DNA from: an uncultured Candidatus Melainabacteria bacterium | Lineage (GTDB): Bacteria > Cyanobacteriota > Vampirovibrionia > Gastranaerophilales > Gastranaerophilaceae | DNA: 7,142 nt | Direction of reading: 5' to 3' | Assembly: GCA_937895785.1 (NCBI GenBank) | Contig: CALBKW010000056.1 | Coordinates: 1-7,142, forward strand | Shown here: in pieces, positions 1-7,059 of the stretch | How positions within the stretch are numbered: position 1 is the first letter of the stretch | Layout: each line of letters opens with the position of its first letter | Made by a program: the position numbers and the translations under genes | The notes under the pieces: model-generated | What the model was told of the DNA's origin: nothing | Seen by the model: only the letters and a program-made list of their open reading frames with translations | The model's database searches: none

Positions 1-1414
1 ATTCATGCTTTTCTAATTTGTAAAAATAATCATTATTAAATGTTTTGTATAAAATAAATTTTATATGTTGCTTTGGATTATCAGAGTTTTGGAGTTCAAA
101 ACCATCATTTAAGGCTAAATATCCATCATCGTCAAACACAAAATTCATTTTTTGTTTGCTTAATAGCTTATCAAAATATTGATAAGAGAAATTCACATAC
201 TCTTGTTTCTTGTCACAGTAAGCATTTTCTAAATGAAACGGTTTTATCTTTAAATTATCAAAACAGTAATTTTCAAAAGTTACATTTGAATTTTCCAAGT
301 ATTTTTCTAAAGGTAATGCATAGTATGTAAAATATATAATATTTGCATTTGCCAAATTTCGGTCATTCTTGATAAGTTCCGCCGTTTTTTGATAATCCCC
401 ATTAAAAATTTTTGGCATCATATCATCTTTTGGAACGTAAAAAATCAAAGACAACGATATAATATTTAATACTATTATTGGAATTTTCGCAAATTTAAGT
501 TCTTTGTTGCCTGCAAAAACAAGCCAACAACTTGCAATAAAGAAAATATAAGCAAAATAATAATGCCACCAAGAACCCATATATACAAACAAGAAAATCA
601 TTGCAAGCAAAATATAAGTTCCAATCAAAAACCATGGGAATATTTTATTTTTAATATAAAAAATTACTAACGGTACGCCAAAAATTAATGCAAAAATCAA
701 AAATTTAATTGCAAAAATAATAACCCATATTAAAGGATTTCCACTTAAAATAAGCGAATTTACTAACGATTCTTTTTCTATACTGCCATTTATTGATAGC
801 CCCAATTGCAACAAAATAAGGAACACACCAAATGCTAAAATCACATAAGGGAAAATTTCTTTAACTTTATTTTTCACTAGCTGAATTATAAATTCAATGC
901 CCAAAACAGTAGAGCCAACAATTGCCATAACACTTGTGTTTGCACACAAAATCAAAAGTAACGCATACCAATTTTTATATTTTAATCGGTTGTTAAACAA
1001 CGCGCATAGCATAAACAAAAACATTATTCCGATTGAATAACATCTTGCAACAACAGAATATATCGCCAAAAATGGGAAACTGAAGGTAATTAAAAATTTT
1101 GTAAGGTTATTAAATGGTGCTTTAAACCATAATAATACTATAGCGACAAAACAAAACAACCAATTTATTAATAACATTGAATATGGATAACCTAGATTTA
1201 GTTTAGCAAACGGCATTAGGCATAAATACCACAAAAAGGTATGTCCTTCGCTTTGCATAAGTTTGAAAATTTCAACTAAATTTAGATCTTGCGCAATGTA
1301 CCAGGCATGAAGCTCTGTAAACCAAGGTTCATGACTAAATACACGAACTAGTGTAACCACGCACCATAAAAATATACAAAAAATCAAAATCCAATGTTTT
1401 TTTATAAAAGTCAT
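1..1414 (-). CDS. GT-C-like polytopic membrane glycosyltransferase paralogue, 3'-partial (runs off left edge)
   Basis: The reading frame is open from an ATG at 1414 to the window edge: 471 codons, no stop. I translated it by hand. It is a membrane protein with about ten hydrophobic segments (first at about residues 8-26) in residues 1-328, then a hydrophilic C-terminal region. It is clearly paralogous to the protein at 3990-5429: both share TLVRVF, SEGH, MPFAKLN, YPYSM, NWLFC, KAPFNN, ITFSFPFL, YSVVARCY and LILCANTSV in the same order. The layout resembles GT-C enzymes of the PMT_2/ArnT type, which transfer sugars from polyprenyl-phosphate donors outside the membrane. The acidic pair in the first external loop is altered: this copy has Thr33-Glu34 where the paralogue has Asp-Glu. 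The last visible residues align with the paralogue's C-terminus, so little is missing. An in-frame TAG at 1424-1426 excludes an earlier start. The sugar and acceptor are unknown, and activity is uncertain. Confidence 0.88.
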   Translation of the reverse strand, partial: MTFIKKHWILIFCIFLWCVVTLVRVFSHEPWFTELHAWYIAQDLNLVEIFKLMQSEGHTFLWYLCLMPFAKLNLGYPYSMLLINWLFCFVAIVLLWFKAPFNNLTKFLITFSFPFLAIYSVVARCYSIGIMFLFMLCALFNNRLKYKNWYALLLILCANTSVMAIVGSTVLGIEFIIQLVKNKVKEIFPYVILAFGVFLILLQLGLSINGSIEKESLVNSLILSGNPLIWVIIFAIKFLIFALIFGVPLVIFYIKNKIFPWFLIGTYILLAMIFLFVYMGSWWHYYFAYIFFIASCWLVFAGNKELKFAKIPIIVLNIISLSLIFYVPKDDMMPKIFNGDYQKTAELIKNDRNLANANIIYFTYYALPLEKYLENSNVTFENYCFDNLKIKPFHLENAYCDKKQEYVNFSYQYFDKLLSKQKMNFVFDDDGYLALNDGFELQNSDNPKQHIKFILYKTFNNDYFYKLEKHE

Positions 1415-1420
1415 AAAAGT

Positions 1421-1429
1421 ATTCTAACA
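1421..1429 (-). promoter_or_regulatory. Extended -10 promoter element for the left GT-C gene (probable leaderless start)
   Basis: On the minus strand the sequence reads TGT-TAGAAT, matching the extended -10 pattern TGnTATAAT with one mismatch. Exactly six bases (1415-1420) separate it from the ATG at 1412-1414, so a normal transcription start would fall on or next to the A of the ATG. No Shine-Dalgarno site is present, and the in-frame TAG inside the box rules out upstream initiation. I see no good TTGACA -35, which an extended -10 can do without. It lies just downstream of the terminator that closes the preceding gene, where a new promoter is needed. Confidence 0.55.
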
Positions 1430-1440
1430 CGAAATATACT

Positions 1441-1465
1441 AAAAAGTCGGTATTTAAACCGACTT
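1441..1465 (-). terminator. Intrinsic terminator of the DHH phosphoesterase gene
   Basis: A perfect 8-bp inverted repeat (aagtcggt at 1444-1451 and accgactt at 1458-1465) encloses a 6-base loop. Read on the minus strand, the stem ends in a run of five T. It begins seven bases past the TAA stop at 1472-1474, the expected place and form for Rho-independent termination. It separates the DHH gene from the GT-C gene downstream, implying separate transcription of the latter. Confidence 0.85.
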
Positions 1466-1471
1466 CTTGTT

Positions 1472-3895
1472 TTAATTATTTGCTACTTGTTGAGGAAATT
1501 GAATTACGTTATCTTCTGCAATGTGTCTTGGATAACGAGGTCTTGACTGTGGCATTGGAGTTGCTTTTCTCATTTCTGTCAACACATCTCTAATCAATTC
1601 TGAGCAAGTTCTACCAGTGCCGTCTTGGCTCATTTCAATTTCAATTTTCTTCATCATTTTTGATTTATCTTTGAAGTTAATCTTGTTGTTATTTGAAACA
1701 TTTACGTTATTATTTGCAGCATCATAAATTGTTTTAGCATCGTTGGCAACTTGTCCGTCAACTTTTACAGTCAATTTTGAGTTGAAAGTCAAATCACGCA
1801 TTGAAATATTTGCACCTGCAGCTGCTGCGTGACCGCCACCGCCGAATACAGTTGCTAAAACTTGAGCTGCGTTAGTTTTTCCACCAGAACGGAAAGAAAA
1901 ACTAATCATATTTTTATCTGCAATTTGAGAAAACTTATTCAAAGTTCCTTGCTTTTGATTTTGAGCCATAAATACGGCAACTCTGTCTGAATCGTAAGGA
2001 GAGCGATAAGTTTCTGCAGCCTTTTCTGAATCAGTCACAGGATTTGGATTAGATTTTGAGAATTTAGGGTCTGCTTTTAATGCCGCATTTACTTCTGAAT
2101 TTTTAAATGAATTATAAACATCAGTCATAGTAACATTTTTATCTTGTTTTTTAGCTTCTTGCAAAATGTTATCCATAACATCATATCTAACTTTCATAAT
2201 GCCTAAGCCAATTTCAGGATACATTTCACGACCACGTAAAGCCATTTTTAATACTGCATCTTTTGGTCCTAAATTGTTTGTAATTGGATTGTTTGGCAAT
2301 TCATAGAATAGGTTTTCTCTCATCCATTTTTTATTAATATCGCCATCTAGCTTGTCAATCAAGTAATTTGACATACCTTCTGGATAATAATTAGCTTTTT
2401 GAGATTGAGGTAGTTTTGCTTCTGATGGGTGATAATTAGCTTGATTTTTATATGCACAAGTGTCAGTTTGAGTACCTGTAATAATACCAGCTACGAACTT
2501 TCTAGCATTTTCTGCTGAATTTTTAAACATTTCACCTAACATGCCCGCTTTATCACAAACTGCAGTAACAATTTGAGTTGCAGCAGGAACTGAATCTACA
2601 ACCAAGGCTAATTTTTCTTGAATAGCTTTGCCCATATCAAAACCTAATTTATCTTTAGAATCAGCCCATTCTGCTTCCTTTAATGGATGATGGTCGATAA
2701 AAATTGTTTTACCCGCATTTTCAAAATATTGTTTGTAAGCTCTGCTTGAACGACCAGAAGTTGGAGTATCAACCATAATAACTAAGTCATATTTTTTAGC
2801 TTCGCCACCATCAACTGTGTTAGGATCAAATAATTTTGATTTATCTTGCAAACGTTCAACTTCTTTGTTTAACATTTCTATTTGTTGCTTAGCTGCTGGT
2901 TCAGAGCTTTTTTCAAGCATTTCAATGTTCTTTTTAACAGCATTTACAGCCTTTGCGTTGTAAGGACGTTTGATATCTTCAACACCTGGAACGTGAATAA
3001 ATGAATTTGGAATATCATCATCAATTGAAGCATCTACGTGTCTATCAGGATAAGCTCCTTTTAATGCTGAAGTCATACCTATTACGCAACCAACAGCATC
3101 GCCATCAGGAGATGAGTGACCTACTACCAAGATGTTTTTATTTTTAGGATCTTGTAATTCTTTAACGATTGTATCAACAGCATCTTTAATTTTTCTTACT
3201 TCACCTAAACCGTTTCTTTTACCTTCTACATCAAAGATAGTTTCTAAAACTTGTTTAGGTGAAAACTTAGGTTGGTAAGGAGTTACAGAGGATGCAACTT
3301 TAACATCTTTTGAATCCATCATTGCATTGAACTCAGTTCTTGCATTTTCTTTTACTTTGTCATCTTTACCAATATATTTTAAATTTGCTTTTGCTGCGAT
3401 AATTGGAAAATCAGAAGTTACACCACCTGTAACGTTTGTAAGTTCAAATTGAAAGTTATCTTTGTCTGTGTTGATAACATTCATGAATTTTTCAGCAACA
3501 GGTGACGGTACAGTACCAATTTCGCCAAATTGTGGGTCTTTTAAGGCTAAAGTTTTTGTTACTTCATCATAAGCATAGTCTAATTTTTGACCGTCTTTCC
3601 AGTCTGATTTAGCAAGTTTTACTAGATTATCATCAGTAGCTTCGGCATGAGCACCTGCCATACCTTTTTGGTGACGGGTTACACCAGCAATTTTAAATTG
3701 AACACCAGCATCAATAGGATCTGCGAACTTGCCAGTAAACGATACGTGAAGATTTTTACCTTGACGTTCAATACCTATAGTGTTCTTTGAAATATTTACC
3801 ACGTCTGTTGCATAGCTCAATTTTGGAGCTTGCTTAACGTTTTTTAGTTGTTGTAAATTTACTACCTTATTACTTGTGATTGGATTAATTTTCAC
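1472..3895 (-). CDS. Large DHH/DHHA1-family phosphoesterase (NrnA/RecJ superfamily) with N-terminal extension
   Basis: An 807-residue protein with the DHH superfamily signature in order: motif I His260-x3-Asp264-Gly-Asp266, motif II Asp376 (IMVDTP), motif III Asp401-His402-His403, motif IV Asp478 (GTQTDT), and the DHHA1 substrate-binding motif FGGGGHAAAAG at 684-694. These residues bind two divalent metal ions, usually Mn2+, in nanoRNase/pAp phosphatase and c-di-AMP phosphodiesterase relatives, so catalysis looks intact. The nearest type is probably the cytosolic NrnA class, which degrades 2-5-nt RNAs and 3'-phosphoadenosine 5'-phosphate. Those proteins are usually about 320 residues. This one adds about 250 residues before motif I, a charged probable coiled-coil insert at about 313-353, and a long linker before DHHA1. 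No signal peptide or membrane segment is evident. The N-terminus carries SFTGK at 52-56. The start is GTG with GAGG six bases upstream, and an in-frame TAG at 3905-3907 excludes an earlier start. The exact substrate is not determinable. Confidence 0.93.
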   Translation of the reverse strand: MKINPITSNKVVNLQQLKNVKQAPKLSYATDVVNISKNTIGIERQGKNLHVSFTGKFADPIDAGVQFKIAGVTRHQKGMAGAHAEATDDNLVKLAKSDWKDGQKLDYAYDEVTKTLALKDPQFGEIGTVPSPVAEKFMNVINTDKDNFQFELTNVTGGVTSDFPIIAAKANLKYIGKDDKVKENARTEFNAMMDSKDVKVASSVTPYQPKFSPKQVLETIFDVEGKRNGLGEVRKIKDAVDTIVKELQDPKNKNILVVGHSSPDGDAVGCVIGMTSALKGAYPDRHVDASIDDDIPNSFIHVPGVEDIKRPYNAKAVNAVKKNIEMLEKSSEPAAKQQIEMLNKEVERLQDKSKLFDPNTVDGGEAKKYDLVIMVDTPTSGRSSRAYKQYFENAGKTIFIDHHPLKEAEWADSKDKLGFDMGKAIQEKLALVVDSVPAATQIVTAVCDKAGMLGEMFKNSAENARKFVAGIITGTQTDTCAYKNQANYHPSEAKLPQSQKANYYPEGMSNYLIDKLDGDINKKWMRENLFYELPNNPITNNLGPKDAVLKMALRGREMYPEIGLGIMKVRYDVMDNILQEAKKQDKNVTMTDVYNSFKNSEVNAALKADPKFSKSNPNPVTDSEKAAETYRSPYDSDRVAVFMAQNQKQGTLNKFSQIADKNMISFSFRSGGKTNAAQVLATVFGGGGHAAAAGANISMRDLTFNSKLTVKVDGQVANDAKTIYDAANNNVNVSNNNKINFKDKSKMMKKIEIEMSQDGTGRTCSELIRDVLTEMRKATPMPQSRPRYPRHIAEDNVIQFPQQVANN

Positions 3896-3901
3896 AATTC
3901 G

Positions 3902-3905
3902 CCTC
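3902..3905 (-). promoter_or_regulatory. Ribosome binding site deciding the GTG start of the DHH gene
   Basis: GAGG on the minus strand lies six bases before the GTG at 3893-3895. With the in-frame stop at 3905-3907 and no in-frame ATG until codon 80, it supports GTG as the true start. It is the clearest Shine-Dalgarno site in the window. Confidence 0.7.
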
Positions 3906-3908
3906 TAT

Positions 3909-3914
3909 ATTATA
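3909..3914 (-). promoter_or_regulatory. Candidate -10 box for the DHH gene
   Basis: A perfect TATAAT on the minus strand ends 13 bases before the GTG start. Used with normal spacing it would give a leader of only about 7-9 bases, starting within or just before the GAGG ribosome site. No convincing -35 is visible; a TTGTAT occurs only 14 bases upstream, which is too close. No clear terminator separates this point from the upstream GT-C gene, so the DHH gene could also be served by read-through. Confidence 0.4.
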
Positions 3915-3989
3915 GACCTACACACAATATACAACACACCTGAAGCATGATTTTTGCTATTTTTTCGCTATTTTGTAACATTTTTAACA

Positions 3990-5429
3990 TTATTTTTGAA
4001 TCAAATCAATCTTCCAAAAACAATACTTATCACTGCACTTGTATATTGAAAAATATATCATAAAATTATCTCCCAACACAAGTGAAGACTTAGTGTTTGG
4101 ATTTTTTGTTTTTGATATGAATGCGTAAGAAGGTTGAGTTAAAAAGCCCTTAAAAAATTCAGGATACTTCATTGCTTGTCCAATAGCATTGCCCCTTACG
4201 CAAGCATTACCTTTTACGATATATAGCAAATTATAATCATCATTTTTATAAGAACAGTAATTTTTTATTTTTAAATTTTTCTTTTTGGTATAAGGCAATA
4301 AAGTGTACATTTCCGCGTTGTTATGCAATATTTGTGAATTTTTAAGATTATTATCGCTATTTATTAGATGTAACAACTGTTTTGACTCTATGTTATTATA
4401 CACATATTGATAATTTTTTTGTTCCATAACTGGTCTTAATAGCAACAACGAAATAATAGCAAACACAATCATTGCAACAGTTTTAGCCCTTGTTTTAACA
4501 TGGCTTAAATCGTCAGATAGCCACAATGCAATTATTAAATAGACATAAAAGAAATATGAATGCCAAAAATTACTACCATAACGCGCAAACACAAGGTATA
4601 ACATCATCATATATACTGGAACAATGAAGCATAAAACCTTTTTAGACTTTGCTAAGCACAAAAAAATAGGTAGCGCAAAGATTACAAGCAATACAATGTT
4701 TAAAATCGGTTTATGATAAATAAATACATTTCTAAGCAACAACATTGGACGGTCAGGATATCGGTCAGAAATTATGCTGTAATCAATAGTAAACATCTGC
4801 AATCCAACTAAAATAATGCCTAAAACAAGAATGAAAACCGTAGCAATGATGCTCTTTTTCTGAATTTCAGGCTTGTTTTTATACCAATCCCATAAGAATA
4901 AAATTCCGAATGCTGTTGCACCAAATAGAGCCACGACACTGGTATTTGCACATAAAATCAATAATACAGAGTACAACACTGGATGTTTAAATTTGTCTTT
5001 ATATAAGGTGGTTAAAGCAAATAACAATAATATTCCAACAGCGTAACATCTTGCTACAACCGAATAACAACCTAAAAACGGAAAAGAAAAAGTTATTAAA
5101 ACTTTAATCCAATTGTTAAATGGCGCTTTCCACCATAACAAACACACTGCAAGTAAGCAAAATAGCCAATTCAACAAAGCCATAGAATATGGATAAGCAA
5201 AGTTCAGCTTAGCAAAAGGCATCAAAAGCAATTGCCACAAGAACAAATGCCCCTCTGACTTTACATACCAAAACATATCAACAGGGTTTAATTGTTCTGC
5301 TATAGTCCAGGCATGCGCCTCATCATACCACGGAATATGGTTAAAAACCCTTACCAAAGTAATTAAAGCGAATAAAAGCAATGAAATTATGGCGGTTTTA
5401 TTTACTTTCATGATATTCTTTTTCCGCAT
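3990..5429 (-). CDS. GT-C-like polytopic membrane glycosyltransferase (PMT_2/ArnT-type layout)
   Basis: From the ATG at 5429 this is a 479-residue integral membrane protein with about eleven hydrophobic segments up to residue ~332, then a soluble tail of about 145 residues. The first external loop holds WYDEAHAW with Asp36-Glu37. In GT-C enzymes an acidic residue here acts in transfer of sugar from a polyprenyl-phosphate donor. SEGH at 58-61 and VVARCY at 124-129 occupy the places of other conserved PMT_2-like motifs, and WH at 289-290 is shared with the paralogue at 1-1414. The frame stays open to an ATG at 5561, but that start lies deep inside the upstream oxidoreductase gene and adds 44 residues the paralogue lacks. 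I prefer 5429 because GTGGA lies six bases upstream; 5411 is an equally sensible alternative. Either overlaps the preceding gene (32 or 14 bases), implying translational coupling. A role in surface glycan or lipid glycosylation is inferred; donor and acceptor are unknown. Confidence 0.85.
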   Translation of the reverse strand: MRKKNIMKVNKTAIISLLLFALITLVRVFNHIPWYDEAHAWTIAEQLNPVDMFWYVKSEGHLFLWQLLLMPFAKLNFAYPYSMALLNWLFCLLAVCLLWWKAPFNNWIKVLITFSFPFLGCYSVVARCYAVGILLLFALTTLYKDKFKHPVLYSVLLILCANTSVVALFGATAFGILFLWDWYKNKPEIQKKSIIATVFILVLGIILVGLQMFTIDYSIISDRYPDRPMLLLRNVFIYHKPILNIVLLVIFALPIFLCLAKSKKVLCFIVPVYMMMLYLVFARYGSNFWHSYFFYVYLIIALWLSDDLSHVKTRAKTVAMIVFAIISLLLLRPVMEQKNYQYVYNNIESKQLLHLINSDNNLKNSQILHNNAEMYTLLPYTKKKNLKIKNYCSYKNDDYNLLYIVKGNACVRGNAIGQAMKYPEFFKGFLTQPSYAFISKTKNPNTKSSLVLGDNFMIYFSIYKCSDKYCFWKIDLIQK

Positions 5430-6855
5430 TGATATTCCACAAATTGTCTTTATTTGATTGACCTTTAATGATTTTAACAGCCTCAATCGCTGTAAGCATA
5501 GAGTGATCCATATTATTATATCGATGTTGACCATTTCTACCAATGCAATACAAGTTATCAAATTTGTCTAACTGTTCTTTCACTTGGTCAAAATGTTCAT
5601 AACTGTCAAAGTAAGCTGGATATGCTTTTTTAACTCTTAACCGAGTTGAAGAAATAACCTTATCTTCGTCAATAATGCCCAATTTAACAACTTCTGAAAT
5701 AGCAAATTTGATAAATTCTTCATTAGACATATTCCAATAGCTGTCACCCTCGTCACAGAAGTATTCCAGACTAATAAACACTTTGTTATTATCCTTAACT
5801 AAATAAGGCGACCAGTTATTCATAATCTGCATTCTGCCTACCTTTACGTCTTCTTCTTGAATGTAAATCCAACAGTCTTTTGTAATTTTGCCATTTTCTT
5901 TTAAGTTTATATCATCTACATACAAACCTACAAGCATATAATCCCTATATGGCAAAGCTTTTGCGATATCTTTAACTCGTTCAGGTTGATTTTGCAATCC
6001 AGCAACTAAATCTTTGACAGGCATTGATGAAAAAACGTAATCAGCTTGATATGATTGAATTTCACCGTTATACTCAATACTAACTAATTTTATTGAGTTT
6101 TCGTCATTCTCAAAGCCTAAAACTCTTGAACGATAATGGATTTCGCCACCTAATTGAGTGATTTTATCAGCCATTAAGTTCCAAAGCTGACCACAACCGT
6201 ATTTCGGGTATAAAAACTCGTCAATTAGTGTTGTTTCTTTCTTTTTAGTCAAATGTAATGCGTTCAAAACCGCTTTAATCAAGGATAACCCTTTAATTCT
6301 TTGTTCGCCCCATTCTTTTGAAATGTCGCGAGGATGGCGTCCCCAGACCTTTTCAGTGTATTTTTCAAAGAACATTTCATACAAAACACGCCCAAAACGG
6401 TTTATCATAAAGTCTTCTAGGGTTATTTCATTACGTTTAACAAAACAAGACTTTATATAACTAAAACCTGCTCTAATTGTGCGTTTTAGCCCCATGTTCT
6501 TAAAAGTTTTAAATGACATTGAAATCGGGTAATTAAACAGTTTTCTTGAATACAAAATCTCTGAAAAGCGTTGCCTAATCATCATTACAGCATCTTCTTT
6601 ATCTGGATTTTTACCTTTTGGTAAGAAAGTTTCCCACAAATCCAGTATTTGAGCACTCTTCGAGAACATTCGATGTCCGCCAATGTCGATTCCATTACCG
6701 TCAAAGAATACTGTTCTTGAAATTCCGCCAACACAGTCCAATTCCTCGAATATAACTGGTTTTATGTCAGTTGTTTGTGTTAAAAGTTCATAAGCGGCTG
6801 TAAGTCCCGCAGGACCTGCACCTATGATAATTGCTGTCTTTTCTCTATTTGTCAT
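5398..6855 (-). CDS. FAD-dependent NAD(P)-binding oxidoreductase, UDP-galactopyranose mutase/protoporphyrinogen oxidase-like
   Basis: A 485-residue soluble flavoprotein. The N-terminus has the dinucleotide fold GAGPAG (Gly12, Gly14, Gly17) with Glu37 at the end of strand 2 for the FAD ribose, then GGISR at 43-47 and GGHRMFSK at 59-66. YTEKVWG at 166-172 and the C-terminal FAD-contacting stretch GRNGQHRYNNMDHSM at 439-453 resemble the GR...Y.NMD motif of UDP-galactopyranose mutase. The ending LWNINAEKEYHE looks typical of a family usually annotated only as NAD(P)/FAD-dependent oxidoreductase and often found in polysaccharide loci, so the protein appears full length. It is not classical Glf, which is shorter (about 370-390 residues), and no haem genes are nearby to support a protoporphyrinogen oxidase role. 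The overlap with a downstream GT-C gene favours a role in making or remodelling a sugar for surface glycans, but this is inference. An in-frame TGA at 6859-6861 fixes the ATG as the earliest start. Confidence 0.87.
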   Translation of the reverse strand: MTNREKTAIIIGAGPAGLTAAYELLTQTTDIKPVIFEELDCVGGISRTVFFDGNGIDIGGHRMFSKSAQILDLWETFLPKGKNPDKEDAVMMIRQRFSEILYSRKLFNYPISMSFKTFKNMGLKRTIRAGFSYIKSCFVKRNEITLEDFMINRFGRVLYEMFFEKYTEKVWGRHPRDISKEWGEQRIKGLSLIKAVLNALHLTKKKETTLIDEFLYPKYGCGQLWNLMADKITQLGGEIHYRSRVLGFENDENSIKLVSIEYNGEIQSYQADYVFSSMPVKDLVAGLQNQPERVKDIAKALPYRDYMLVGLYVDDINLKENGKITKDCWIYIQEEDVKVGRMQIMNNWSPYLVKDNNKVFISLEYFCDEGDSYWNMSNEEFIKFAISEVVKLGIIDEDKVISSTRLRVKKAYPAYFDSYEHFDQVKEQLDKFDNLYCIGRNGQHRYNNMDHSMLTAIEAVKIIKGQSNKDNLWNINAEKEYHESK

Positions 6856-6861
6856 GATTCA

Positions 6862-6867
6862 ATTATA
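6862..6867 (-). promoter_or_regulatory. -10 box of the oxidoreductase/GT-C operon (probable leaderless start)
   Basis: A perfect TATAAT on the minus strand is followed by six bases and then the ATG at 6853-6855. Normal spacing puts the transcription start at the ATG itself. There is no Shine-Dalgarno sequence, and the in-frame TGA just before the ATG excludes a longer protein. No consensus -35 is visible; the upstream DNA is very A/T-rich. Confidence 0.55.
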
Positions 6868-6997
6868 CAATAAAAACTTTTATGATTTTATATTTTTAGT
6901 TCTTTTCTATAAAGCACTCACAGCCTGTCGCTTCCCGATTTTAAGTTCTAAGTTCAGCCTAGAATAACACTTTACAGAATTTAGACCGTGTAATTAC

Positions 6998-7029
6998 GTC
7001 CGTAAAAATACGTACGTATTTTTACGGAC
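6998..7029. repeat. 32-bp perfect palindrome
   Basis: Two 14-base arms, starting gtccgtaaaa and ending ttttacggac, flank a self-complementary GTAC core centred between 7013 and 7014. All 32 bases are symmetric. An outer inverted pair, tttaga at 6980-6985 and tctaaa at 7034-7039, sits around it. The palindrome lies about 130 bp upstream of the oxidoreductase -10 box and about 30 bp past the hairpin terminator. It lacks a following T run, so it is not a standard terminator. It could be a dimeric regulator's operator, an RNA hairpin, or a remnant of a small repeat element; the sequence does not decide. Confidence 0.85.
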
Positions 7030-7059
7030 AAAATCTAAACTTTAGCTAAAATATCCCAC

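Noticed and set aside
73..330. 85-codon open frame on the plus strand
   Set aside because: It lies antisense inside the long minus-strand GT-C frame, has no ribosome site, and its product shows no domain or compositional sense.
1472..3895. Naming the DHH gene nrnA or recJ
   Set aside because: The motifs define the superfamily only. The unusual size and insertions make a transfer of either specific name unsafe.
3956..3990. Direct repeats gctatttt (3956, 3967) and taacat (3976, 3985) downstream of the GT-C stop codon, considered as a terminator or regulatory array
   Set aside because: They are direct rather than inverted repeats in very A/T-rich DNA. The only nearby hairpin (agca/tgct at 3944-3958) has four pairs and no T run on the minus strand.
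5430..5561. 44-residue N-terminal extension of the GT-C protein from an ATG at 5561
   Set aside because: It is entirely inside the oxidoreductase coding sequence, the paralogue has no equivalent, and it would place an odd hydrophobic stretch before the natural first membrane helix.
5398..6855. Naming the flavoprotein glf (UDP-galactopyranose mutase)
   Set aside because: It shares the FAD fold and the GR...Y.NMD-like tail but is about 100 residues longer and belongs to a broader oxidoreductase group; the sequence does not justify the specific symbol.
6937..6955. Imperfect inverted repeat ttcta/tagaa upstream of the oxidoreductase, considered as an operator
   Set aside because: Only five pairs with a nine-base unpaired centre, which is within chance expectation for AT-rich DNA.
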